A stretch of 64,000 nt of DNA from Panax quinquefolius (Eukaryota > Streptophyta > Magnoliopsida > Apiales > Araliaceae), in assembly GCA_020205615.1 (NCBI GenBank), contig CM035170.1, positions 40,053,807-40,117,806 of the forward strand, given 5' to 3'. The translations under genes and the position numbers were made by a program. This document shows, piece after piece, positions 49,145 to 59,950 of this stretch; position 1 is the stretch's first letter, and each line of letters begins with the position of its first letter. The notes under the pieces were generated by a model, which saw nothing but the letters and a program-made list of their open reading frames with translations, was not told where the DNA came from and ran no database searches.

Positions 49145-50346
49145 ATGACATCCGAGAATGTTGAGAATAGAAATGGAGCACAGGAGACCGTTGATTCTCC
49201 ATAGATCAATAATCAGGACAATGTGCAATAGGTTGGAGATAATCCTCCTGTAAACAACAACACTGATCAATTAACGAATGACGGTACGTTTAGGAGCTTT
49301 TTAGAATTCCTGCAACATCAGGCGAAGGCGGCTCCTGTTCATAATGCAGGAGGAAACAATGGCAACCCACGGTTGGTCGCCTCTAAGCAATTCAAAGAGC
49401 TGGGACCACCGGAGTTTTTGGGAAAGCCAGAACCACTCAAGGAAGAGACGTGGTTAAAGCAGATCACCAAGATATTTGATGTCTTGGGATGCTCCGAGGA
49501 GCAAAAGGTTCCCTTTGCCACCTTTATGTTGCGTGAAGAGGCAGATCACTGGTGGGAATCTGTAAAACGTACCCAGCCTGACTCACTCAAGATGTCTTGG
49601 GAGAAGTTCCAAGAGCTGTTCAATGACAAGTACTTTTCTGAAAGCATTCGTCACATGAAGGAGGTGGAATTTATCAAGTTGGAGCAAAACAACATGACCG
49701 TATCGCAGTACAAAGCCAAGTTTGCCGAGTTGTCCCGATTTGCGTCCCACTTGGTTGATAATGAAAAGAGAATGACGTGGATGTTTTTAAGAGGTTTGAA
49801 GCCGGAGATACGTCAATATCTTATTTCTTATAAACCATGTTTGTATTCAGATGTTGTAAATAGGGTTCAGTTAGTGGAGCGCGATAACGAGTCAACGCAA
49901 CCAAAAGAGAGCAGCCGGCAAAATGAGAATACCGGTGATAACAGTCATTAAAGTGGTGACAATAAGCATGGAGGGAATCAACATGCCAGAAATGGTAACC
50001 ACTTCGGTGGTAATCATGGTCAAAACAATAAGAATGGACATTTCAAGAAGAGGAGATTCAACAATGATGGAAAGACGTCAGCACCAGTACCCGTTGTTAA
50101 GGAAGGAGAACGACCACCTATCATATACTTCAAATGCGGAGGGGAGGGACACATCAGTCCAAACTGCACGATGCCATCCAAAGTATGTTATAATTATGGA
50201 AGAGAAGGTCACTTAGCCCGATTTTGTCATTCACCGAAGACAAGTTTAGCTAGGATGGAGGAACCTAAGGATGTCCCAGATAAGCCAAAGCCAGTAGTTT
50301 ATGATAGAGCATTTTTTTTCGTGACGAGGAACCTGAAAAAATTATC
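49145..50346 (+). pseudogene. Gag of C4, two early stops, damaged zinc knuckles
   Basis: ATG at 49145 (MTSENVENRNGAQE). In-frame TAG codons lie at 49202-49204 and about 49229-49231. From about 49232 the frame is open through the retrotransposon gag domain (FKELGPPEFLGKPEPL, VPFATFMLREEADHWW, FNDKYFSESIRHMKEVEF, FRGLKPE-like FLRGLKPEIRQYL) to TAA at 49951. A frameshift follows. Two knuckles read as YFKCGGEGHISPNC and CYNYGREGHLARFC, each with one Cys changed to Tyr. Both stops are one C-to-T change from CAG. Confidence 0.88.
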
Positions 50347-50697
50347 ACAGGTATGTTAGTCATAAACTCTTGCGAAGTCTATACCGTGTTAGATACCGGT
50401 TCTACTCACTCTTTTATTGCACCTTGTTGTGTTCAATGTTTGAAGTTAACTCCGGAGAAGTTAGACTTTGATATACCTTCACTATTTATAAATCTTGTTC
50501 AAATTAACACTTTCACGTTACCTGTCGATCTTATCTCTTTGAAAATACTTGCCTTTGATGTGATTTTTGGAAACGATTGGTTAACTACTCATCATGCTTT
50601 TCGTAAGATTGTTAGCTTTCATACTCCTAACCAACCTGTTATGCGAATTCAAAGTAACCAAACCACTAAAGTCAATCATTGTCATATAGAGCCATAA
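50347..50697 (+). pseudogene. Aspartic protease of C4
   Basis: Open for about 115 codons. The active site TVLDTGSTHSFI is intact, followed by LTPEKLDFD and FDVIFGNDWLTTHHA; the usual GIDWL is GNDWL. It ends at a stop (50695-50697) in the linker before RT. The domain itself looks nearly complete, but as part of a broken polyprotein it is classed as a pseudogene. Confidence 0.8.
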
Positions 50698-51690
50698 ATA
50701 AAGAGCCATGATCCTTTCGTTGTTGACTTTCTTGTGTGGAATGCATCGAAGCCAGACTTTCTGTAGGCAACATCGTGAATGATATTTCTCGGTGGCAAGT
50801 TGATAGGTATCAATGTGACGTGTTATCCAAGTCTTGGATGAGAGTCACAATTTTGAATGATATTTCTATTGTTAATAAATTTTTTGACGAATTCTTGAAG
50901 ACTACTTAGCCTACCCCTAGAGCGTGAAATCAAATTTTGTAATGACCCCGGTACAAAACCCATTTCTAAAACCCTTAAATATTTTCTTCACCTAAAATGA
51001 ACATGTAATGTGTCAAAGACGTTGGCTCGAGCTGTTGAAGATTACGATCGTACCATTCAATATCATCGTGGGAAAAATGAACGTGGTAGCTGACGCGTTG
51101 AGTAGAAGATTGTATGTGTTTACGAGTGTGATGTTGTTAACACAAAGACCCATTTCGTATAACTTACAAATGATGGAGATAGAGTTAAAGACTAGGGACC
51201 CACGTGAAGATAACGAATATACGATTAGAATAGACTTTAATCGATAAAGTTAAAGCTGCTCAAGCTACATACTCAGAGCTGATGAATGTGAAGAAGAAGG
51301 TTCAAGAGGGAGTTATTCTAGAAGCAAGAATCGATGAAGAGAGGAAATCTCAACCCTTGATTTTATTGGCCCATTTGAAATCCTTGATCGAGTAGGAACT
51401 GTGACCTATAGACTCGTTTTACCGCCAAGTATGTCGCGTGTTCATAACGTTTTTTTCACGTATCGATGTTACGTCAATATGTGGACGATCTGAACCACAT
51501 TATTGAATTAAAACTAGACGAGATAGCAGAAGATTTAACGTATGAGGAGCTACGTGTTAAAATCTTGGATAAGAAGGATCGTATTCAACACTCAAAGGTT
51601 ATACCTCAAGAGTTAGAATTTGAAGTGAAGTCAAGGTATCCTCACTTATTAAGATACTGCGAATGCGTACATAAATTTCAAGGGAGAAAT
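50698..51690 (+). pseudogene. Deleted RT-RNase H-integrase remnant of C4
   Basis: Pieces only. Pre-RT linker with [14 protein letters not shown] sequence at 50850-50990, then a jump to the end of RNase H (RRWLELLK, KMNVVADALSRR at 51020-51110). A short linker follows, then the integrase C-terminal end (ILDRVGTVTYRLVLPPSMS, then LDEIAEDLTYEE). The chromodomain-like stretch is deleted: KVIPQ is followed at once by ELEFEVKSRYPHLL, whereas C2 has VKFLWRNHAIEEMTW between them. Confidence 0.8.
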
Positions 51691-51695
51691 TTCAT

Positions 51696-51708
51696 AAGGA
51701 GGGGAGAT
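51696..51708 (+). other. Polypurine tract of C4
   Basis: AAGGAGGGGAGAT directly before the 3' LTR start TGTGAGACCCC. Confidence 0.85.
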
Positions 51709-53850
51709 TGTGAGACCCCAGATTTTATGAATAAAGATTTAATTTTCTCGAAATAATATATTATGGTGTTGATTTGATGTAATATTATAGTTGTGGGTAA
51801 TATTTACAAATTTTGCAAAGTAAGTGGTTGTATAATATTCAATTGGTCGGGGAATATTCATTTTGTCGGTGAATATCCGTACGACGGTACAATAATTGGT
51901 GGACCCCGCAATGGAATTATTGTCGAATTGAGAAACCGACAAAAATACTTTATGAAAATAACGTCGGAAGTTTTACCGTTAACTGTTGAAACACCCGGTG
52001 TTAAAAGTATGCGATGTCTGGCGTGGTTGCATAGTAGTATACGGTATTGATTATTGATGCTTATGTGAGAAGTCACTCAGTATTGTTCAATCGGGTATTC
52101 GGGACACTTTTCGTGTCGGAGTACTATTCATGATTTACTATTCATGAGTTACTATTCACGAGTTACTATTCATGAGTTATTATTCACAGAGTACTATTCA
52201 CCCGTAAAATATATTTCTTTTCGGTCAAAATTATTTTTGGGTACAATATTATTCCATGAGGAGATGTACTAATTTTTCAGACCGTTGATTGAAGTTATAA
52301 TAGTAAATCACTATGGACCGCTGGTGGAAAGTTATAATAGTGAATCAATACTGATCGCTGGTTTAAAGTTTTAATAGTAAATCAATATGGACCGTTGCTT
52401 TAAGTTTTAATAGTAAATCAATATGGATCGTCCGTTTAAAAGTAAATCAATCTGGACCGTTCATGAATTAGTTACTATTCGGTCCATTTTCCTATAAATA
52501 GAAGCTCATTCCTTCATTATTTCTTACTTAATTCACTTTGAAACTCTAGAGAGAGAAACTATAGAGAGAAAGAAGAAAAGTATTTTGTTACTTCACTTTT
52601 CCAATATCAGCTTCTTCTAAGGTAGGGAATATTATTTGTTGTGCAAGTAAGGTATTATTTTTTTGTATTCATGAAGAGAACTTACATTATTCCATTATTT
52701 ATTATTCTGTTGGAATAACTTTGTATCGCTGGACTCCCTATACTTGGTGAAATCATACATTATTCCATTCTTTAGTATTCATTGGAATATCCTATCATGC
52801 GTTCTCTACTGGACCTTGTTCACGTATTTATTATTCATTGGAATAACCATGCGTCAAGCTATCTATCACATGCCTGGTGATTTCTTTTGTTATTCCATTC
52901 TTTATTATACTTAGTTGGTTAAAGTTTTGACTTCTATACTCCATGAAATTAATGGAATATCCTTGATATTTGCGCTTCATCCAGTATCTTTTCATGAAAA
53001 TATTCTTCTGAGCATTCTTGAATTTTACTCCACAAATCAGTATCATATTCACAATTTGGACGTTATCGGGCCCTAGATAAATTAATTCTTGAACTTGTTT
53101 TATTGAATTCTTATATCATTGTCATCATCCTCATGCTTATATTATGTTGAAAGTCATCGTGGCCCGTAGTGCATAGATGGACTTGGTATGATTATGACCG
53201 TGGATTATTCTAAGTATAATCATAACCGTAATGTTACAAATGATGTGGAAAAAGTCCTCATTGGCCCGTGAAGTGCATTGATGGATAGTTTTTTGTATGA
53301 TTATGGCTATGGATTCTCTTTGGCCGTAGTGCAAAGATGAATTGTTTTATGGCATGATTAGGACCGTTGATGAAAACATGATTATCTTAACTCGTAGTGC
53401 ATGGATAATTCATGGTCGTGATACTAAAGAATATCTTTGGCCGTAGTGCAGGGGTGATTCGATGATGTGGATTATTTATTAAGCTAAGTCCCAGCGATAA
53501 AAGTGATGAAAACCTTTTAAATCATAGAAGATAGTAGATTTTATCCCTACTTGACTCTTCTAATGGATCGCTTTGTTCTAACAAGCAGATTAAACTTGAT
53601 AGTTATTATATTTTATTAGTTAAACAACGCTTGAAGGCTAACGATAAATTATTACGCATTATATTAGTCATAATATTTCTTCTTGGGCTAGTTGAGCTCA
53701 CCCTTTCTTTCATTGTTCTCTTGTGAAATGAGAACGAAATTTGGGACTAGTTTCGGGAACGAGTGATGATCCTAGATGTTTGCATTAGTAGTCCTCACTA
53801 TTCTGTGAAATAGTGTGATAATAATTGTAATGAGGACTCCTTTTAAGTTT
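51709..53850 (+). repeat. 3' LTR of C4, 3' end missing
   Basis: Matches the 5' LTR from TGTGAGACCCC to TTTTTATACTC (53850). The last roughly 110 bp, including the GGGGCGTCACA end and the target duplication, are absent. TATA at 52493-52500, ACTATTCAC array at 52120-52202. Confidence 0.85.
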
Positions 53851-55564
53851 TTATACTCAATTAAGCTTAATTGAGCTTATTTAAGGAATCAAAGATAGGA
53901 AGCTCTAGCTATTTTAATAGTTTAGAACTGAATATTATATGTAGGTGATGAGAAGTACCCAGTTTTACAGATTAGATCTTAAATTGTAGAGTGGAAGTCT
54001 GTCTTAATATGTAACAAGAAAAAATCCACAATTCTATAGAATGGTGTCATGTACATAAATAGAAAAGAGTCCAAGTAATTATAGCTTTGTATGTGTATGA
54101 AAGTTTTAAATTGTTTTAACTTTTAAATTGCATAAATAACTTAGCATTTTCCCTGAAAACAGTTTCTGATACTGTGGAAGTGTCAATGGTTTGATGATGT
54201 GGCAGTGTCAATTATTAGATGTGAAACCAGAGGATGTTGTTCAACTGTTCATGTAGGTGATGATCGTTGAAATGATATATGGGGTGCAAGAGATGCAGGT
54301 TGTGATGCTTGGCTCTGAAAATTATTCTTGCTTATAGACTAGCTGAAAATTTTATTCATTTTCTTTTTATGAATCTATTCTTGTTTTCATTTTCCCCCTT
54401 ATCTTAATTCCTTTTATTTGGAAATGACTGTTGTGAGTTATCAGGACTCATGAGTCAGGAACTTTGGGTGAGTTATGTTCTAATATATTAAAACTTCAAA
54501 GGTGATGTTTCTTCTTTAAATCCTCTTATTGACAGTCGTGATTTTGTTTCCATTTGAGAGAGTGATTATAAGATACTTGCATTTTTTGTGTATGCTGCTA
54601 CATTATTCCTTGATCATGCTTGATGATGCATATTTTGTAAGGTGTTACTATTAGCTTCTTTGAGAAGCATGTATGGACCATGATTCCTGTTTGTTTATTA
54701 TTCTAGTACGAAAGTGTTATAGAGTAAAAGATTTTCTGTGTTTTCAGAATGTTCATGCTTCAACCTATACCTTGCTTTATTCATTCATTCAATCATTTGC
54801 AATATTAAGCTATAAACTTGCAAAGATTTTTTTCTATCCTCAACATATTACTTGTTTTTGAATGATATCAAGTTAAAGATTTATAATATCGAGTTATCAT
54901 AATAGTGAATACTGTGCACATCAACTATTGGCTTACATAAAAGTGAACTTTTATGGCTGAATTTCCTAGTCATTTGGGGTACGCTCCTAAGATTTTAAGC
55001 TTCTTTTGTTTTTGTTTTGTTTTGTTTTGTGTTTTTTGAGAGTGGGAGATTTTGGGCATAAAGGGTGTTACTTACTTTCATTAAGGCTATGTTTGGAGCA
55101 TGGAAAGAGAGGACAAGTAAATTCAATGTTTAAAAAAAGTAGCTTTATCAACATTCTGTCGAGTGAAATTTTAGCATTATATTTGATATTGGAAAACTTT
55201 GTTCAAATCTGCATATTTGTCTGGCAATTTTTTAGAATGTGGATTTTGGAGGCATTTTTACTTGTGCTAAAAGGTACTTTCAATCAATATTAAAATAGGT
55301 CAATGATTTGAGGTAAATTTGATAGTTCATAATTGCTTTGGAAGCATTCCGTGGACTTTAAGCCTCCTTCGGTTGTTTACAATTGTGCATTATATGAGCT
55401 GTGAAATTTGTAGAGCTTGAGGCTTGAAAGTCTAATGGCTCAACATGGAGCTTTGACTTCCCAAGTTTCCATTCTACGAAAGCATGTTTGGAGTTGTAAA
55501 AATTTAACGTAATAATTGTTTCTCTTTTCACTTGTTGATGTATCATGGATAAGAGGCTTGAGGG
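53851..55564. other. Low-copy-looking, intron-like DNA, no gene recognised
   Basis: T-rich, unlike the LTRs around it and without a second copy in the window. No coding region of convincing length or similarity was seen; the open frames at 54673-54861 and 55006-55293 have no recognisable domain. It may be original flanking DNA or the body of a transposon carrying captured host sequence (a CACTA-type end lies at 60742). Confidence 0.4.
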
Positions 55565-56521
55565 TAAGTTCTAAGACCCCGAATTTTATGAAATAAAAGT
55601 ATTCAATTTTTTTCTTATAATTACTGTTCAGTATTTTATTGATTCAATAATTGTTGCGTTGATATTTTATATTATTGTTGCTCAATAATTGTCACCGCAC
55701 AAAGATTTCCCATTATCGATCAATAATTCATATTATTTGAATAATATTATTAGATAGCATTATTGGCAATGTCTAGAAAGTTTCATCGAGGAGAGGATTG
55801 GTCACCTAATTCGCACGCCAAGAAGGGAGAAATTCTTATTGAAAGCCCCTCTTTCCTGAGGCGCCTAGTTGTCATTATTGTGATTACGTAATATTATTTG
55901 TGAATAATTAATTATTGATTTATATGATAAGGAAAATATTCATTTTATGTGGATATAGATGGAAAAAAAAAAATTAAAGTGACAATTGTTGAAAATCGAT
56001 ATTTTATCTTTTCTCGATAAAATAATATTTTATTATATTATGATAATATAATAATGGTGATATTTTTCTGATGAATGTGGGATATATGAGTATATGAGGA
56101 GGAAGAGTATTTTTGTTGCATTAAATGATTAACACATGTTTTGTGTGTCGATGGACCCCATTTCTCGATCGAAATTTGATTATAGCTTTGTAAAATCGCC
56201 TGCTTATGGATTTTGGGCAATTTCATTTGGAATTTGGAAAACTTTCTTCTGCAAAGTTGTAGAGAATTGAATTTACTATAAAAATTCGCGAGATTCGAAT
56301 TTTCTGATAAAAGGGATATTTATTATGAATTATTGAAGTTCCGAAGTTCTAAAATAATTGATTTTTGGAGTTTAAAATATTTTAAATATAAAAAACGTTT
56401 TTTGTATTGTTGGTGGGTTGTCAAACATGCTGAATTGGATGATTCAAAGGTTGGCGTGAAAATTTAATATATATATTATTAATTTATTAAATTTTCTACT
56501 TTGGTATTCTAAGCATTTTCC

Positions 56522-56529
56522 TATAAATA
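56522..56529 (+). promoter_or_regulatory. TATA box, C6 LTR
   Basis: TATAAATA in CCTATAAATAGGGTGC. Confidence 0.68.
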
Positions 56530-56829
56530 GGGTGCTTAAGTTAGAATTGAAAATCACACCAGAAACTAAAGTTTCTCTCTATTTCTCTCTCTATAATATC
56601 GAGCGTATTTTTGTAAATATTTTATTACTTTGAGTATTGCTATACGGTGCAAGTTCGTTCAGCGTTATATCCGACATTCCAGTACTGCTCTTTTGAGGTA
56701 AGAGATGGTAAGTGATTTTAAGGGATTGTAAGGGAGATTATTTTCTTCATAAATGATATTATTTCTTCAATATCATTATGCCGAAATATTAGTTTGAACT
56801 TTTTGTCAAATTTGGAACTTTTTCATGTC

Positions 56830-56952
56830 GGGGTTACTATTCACGAGTTACTATTCATGAGTTACTATTCACGAGTTACTATTCACGATTTACTATTAAC
56901 GAGTTACTATTCACGAGTTACTATTCACGAGTTACTATTCACGGATACTATT
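56830..56952 (+). repeat. TTACTATTCACGAG tandem array
   Basis: About eight 14-15 bp units (GAGTTACTATTCAC) with few changes. This is the longest such array in the window. Confidence 0.88.
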
Positions 56953-57306
56953 CACTATAAAATTGGTTTCTTTTTCTAACCAAATTATAGTTGATTTATG
57001 AATATTACTCTGGAGATTAAAACTATGTATTGATTAAATTGATTTTATTATCATATATAACATTTTTTATAACCACGATGTTGAAATTTTCTTTTCACCG
57101 GAGTGTAAAGATGGGTAGATTATTGGTATGATCATGACTAGGGTTCTCTTTGGTCAAGAAGTGAAAAGTTGAATTGTGGATCGGTATGATCATGACCATT
57201 GAATTTATAATTGAATATCTTTAGCTTAAGTGCAAAGGTGAATTGATCAACATGGTTATAATTATTGTTTATATAAATTCTGAAATGATTATATACTTCT
57301 TTGAGA

Positions 57307-57458
57307 TATGAATATCTTTGGCCCATAGTACAAAGATGACTTATTGATGAATATCTTTGGCCTGTAGTGCAAAGATGAATTATTGATGAATATCTTTGGC
57401 ATTTAATGCAAAGATGGTTTGTTGATGAATATCTTTGGCCCGTAGTGCAAAGATGAAT
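57307..57458 (+). repeat. ~40-bp tandem hairpin array, C6 LTR
   Basis: Four units of GAATATCTTTGGCC-N6-8-GCAAAGATGAAT type with TTATTGAT spacers. In each unit ATCTTTG and CAAAGAT can pair. This is the clearest array of the family C hairpin repeat. Confidence 0.82.
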
Positions 57459-57934
57459 TTATTAGTATGATTATGAACATGAACTGTGATTTGGTATAAC
57501 CATGATCTTTGATGTTTCAGGTGATGAAAATTATCTTTGTCCTAGATGAAAAAAAGAATTTAGAACAACAATTACGATTATGAGTTATACATGTGATTGT
57601 GGACAGGAATTGTTGATTGATGTTACAGGGATAAAACATTGTTGGTGGACTTTTAACATGGAGAAGATAATAGACTTTATAGTCTATTTGACTCTTCTAA
57701 TGGATTGTTCGTTCCGCTGCAACTATGGTTGAAAAGTTTTATCATATACCATATGTTCTAAATCTCTAATTTATTACTGATGAAGACTATTGATAATTTA
57801 TTTATCTTTAGTCATAATATTCTTTACTGGACTAGTTGTGCTCACCCTTCTGTTTCACAATTCCTTTCAGGTAATAAGAGTGTAGCTGGGTCGAATGGGG
57901 GTAACAGGAGAATAGAATGGTGGTCATCATTTAT

Positions 57935-58415
57935 TAGTTATATTTGGTGAATTAACTAGGGTGAGGTGAACCCAACGTTGGAATGGTGTTTTGCACCTAT
58001 CATACAAGATGTCTAAGGACATACAACCTCGTATCATCATAAGACAGGGATGTGTTCATCCACTTGCTGAGTATATATACGAACACTACCTATATAATCT
58101 TGGAGTTTGGTTGAAGTATAATTCTCAATTACAGACGGTGGAGATAATGATATGTCAAGAGAAGACACACCATTGGAAAGAATATGATAGTAATCTTCCC
58201 GTTTTTCTTTGGGGTCTATTGGGTCAACCAAGGATAATTTTGTGGGCATATGATATCTATCATAACCTAGACGCATGGCCTCCAATGTACGAAGGTTTCC
58301 TTGAGCACTTTCCAAAGATCTAATTTCTAAAACAGTTTTTGACTATACCTTTATGTAAGGTGTCATTATGACGTGCTATCCAAGGTTGGGATGAGAGTCA
58401 CAGTTGGTATATATT
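57935..58415 (+). other. Foreign insert in C6 LTR with a 110-codon ORF
   Basis: Replaces the LTR stretch that elsewhere reads GTAGTCCTCACTATT to TATACTCTC. It contains an ORF 57991-58323 (MHLSYKMSKDIQPRIIIRQG, then HPLAEYIYEHYLYN, LEHFPKI end) that I do not recognise. It ends in TGACGTGCTATCCAAGGTTG and GAGTCACAGTTGGTAT, the latter like an LTR end joined to a primer site. A near copy of the first block lies at 50816-50849 in C4. Boundaries are approximate. Confidence 0.5.
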
Positions 58416-58558
58416 TGTATCCAAACTCACAGCATATGTGTTGTTGTATTTTGCATGACAATTGTTGTAATAAAGTTGTAGTTGTTTTCTGTACCATGTA
58501 TTTGGCGACTCAGAATGGGTTGGATGGAATGGATCTATTTTAGGGTCGTCACATAAGT

Positions 58559-59950
58559 GCTTTTGCATAATGTTGCAGGTTAAATAGAAAATAAGTGAAT
58601 TATGTATGCATATGTATTTATTTGATTTTTTGACACGTTATTAAAATTTTAATTTATATTCCTGGGATAAAAGGAGGGAGGGGAAGAGAATGATTTTTAG
58701 GGACCTCTATCTGCTTCTCGCATAATGATATTTCTGGACATCTTAATTTGGTGTTGAAAATTATAACTTCAACCTTTTGTTGCATATTACTTTCGAAACA
58801 TAACAATTTTTTCGACGACAGTTACTACCTTACCATGTGGTGTCGGACTACGAAGCGGAGGAGAATGATAGAATTCTTGATTACGACACAACGGGTCGAT
58901 GTTATCTCGTTCTCAAAGCGGTGGGACCACAACATTGTCTCTAAAGTTCTTTGAATTTCCGCACGATTTAAGAAATAGGTTTATGCCTTCAATATAATTT
59001 CGCGTAAGCGAAGCTCTTGCTAATTCAGATCGGAGAGAGGTTGATGCTTGAGCAGATTCTCCTACATGAAGAGAGCGAGCCCCGGTCGAATGAAGTCAAA
59101 AATGGACTCAAGATGTATAAGGTGTCGAGAGGATCATGAGGCTAATTTGTGAATGGCAAGCCATGGTTCATGATTCACAACGAAAATTACAAAGAATGAC
59201 CAAATATATTACAACAAGACATGCTGCTAAGGCACCAAACGTCAGACTCGTTCGAAAACATCATGCAATTAAGCAAGAAAAGAAATTATCGCAATCAACA
59301 TTTTCCTTTCCAGCAGAATCATCAAGTATGTTTCTGACTTTCGCTACACGCACGAACATATTTATCAAGTTGTACTGTCATCATTATAAGCCTACAAAAT
59401 GTCTATTCACTTGTAGCATTATTTATGAGCACCAATTATTATCTTGATCTGTGTGTCAATGTACACCCACCAGGACGAGGTTCACGAAGCACATGCTTGT
59501 CTTCTTCGGGATATTTGATTTAGATATTAATTTGGTAGTCAATAAAAAGGGTATTACCTTCTTCCATGTCCCTTGATTAGTAAGAAAATAACACAACATT
59601 GTTGTCTTTGTTTATTGATTTTGGCACTAAGTGCCTCCGTGACCTATTTGCTTCATTTTCCGACTTGCTATTATTTTTAAATATGTAAGGGAAGACCGCT
59701 TCTACGACCGCGCCTTACAATCTTTGGGTATCAAATTTTCGTATACGCGTTTACGTAAGATAAGGGACGAAATTATGAAGTGTACTCTCTATATATGTAG
59801 ATATATACTTTGATTCAAGAAGCTGTGGTAGCTTTAGATGGTTAACTGTAAAGATAATGAATGATTATTTAGTGGATGATTTTATTAAGTTAATAATATT
59901 TTAGTTTTTTGTATTTTTGCCATTATTTACTATGGAGACATTGAGCCAGC
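58559..59950. other. Unassigned DNA right of C6
   Basis: Continuation of 53851-55564 after removal of the C6 solo LTR. Just after the insertion site is an acceptor-like TTTTGCATAATGTTGCAG (58561-58578). Locally higher GC around 58800-59110. Open frames 58748-58954 and 59136-59447 have no recognisable product; the latter is rich in Lys/Arg at its start. No gene is called. Confidence 0.35.

Larger units (their letters stand above)
43879..53850 (+). mobile_element. Family C element C4, internally deleted, 3' LTR truncated
   Basis: Plus strand. The 5' LTR is 43879-48957 (with a nested solo LTR at 44320-47008), the internal region 48958-51708 and the 3' LTR 51709-53850. The 5' edge follows TTGAT, but no matching duplication is found because the 3' LTR lacks its last part. 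RT, most of RNase H and the integrase core are deleted. Gag and protease are better preserved than in C2. It could have moved only with help from another copy. Confidence 0.83.
56698..57870 (+). other. Candidate leader intron, C6 LTR
   Basis: Donor TTTTGAG|GTAAGAG, about 170 nt past the TATA box. The 3' side has GTGCTCACCCTTCTG then ATTCCTTTCAG|GTAATA. Length 1173 nt. This copy has the best donor and acceptor pair of the plus-strand family C LTRs. Confidence 0.42.
55570..58553 (+). mobile_element. Solo LTR of family C (C6) with an internal insert
   Basis: Plus strand, target duplications TAAGT at 55565-55569 and 58554-58558. It starts TCTAAGACCCC (TG changed to TC) and ends GGGTCGTCACA. TATA at 56522-56529, hairpin units at 57307-57458, acceptor-like TTCCTTTCAG at 57870. 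Relative to other C LTRs, roughly 57935-58415 is foreign, which explains the larger size (2984 bp). Confidence 0.9.

Noticed and set aside
57307..57458. CRISPR-like array
   Set aside because: Spacers are near-identical and the DNA is plant LTR sequence; these are tandem hairpin repeats.
58037..58315. Minus-strand ORF in the C6 insert
   Set aside because: It overlaps the longer plus-strand ORF 57991-58323. Neither can be recognised, so only the plus-strand one is mentioned.
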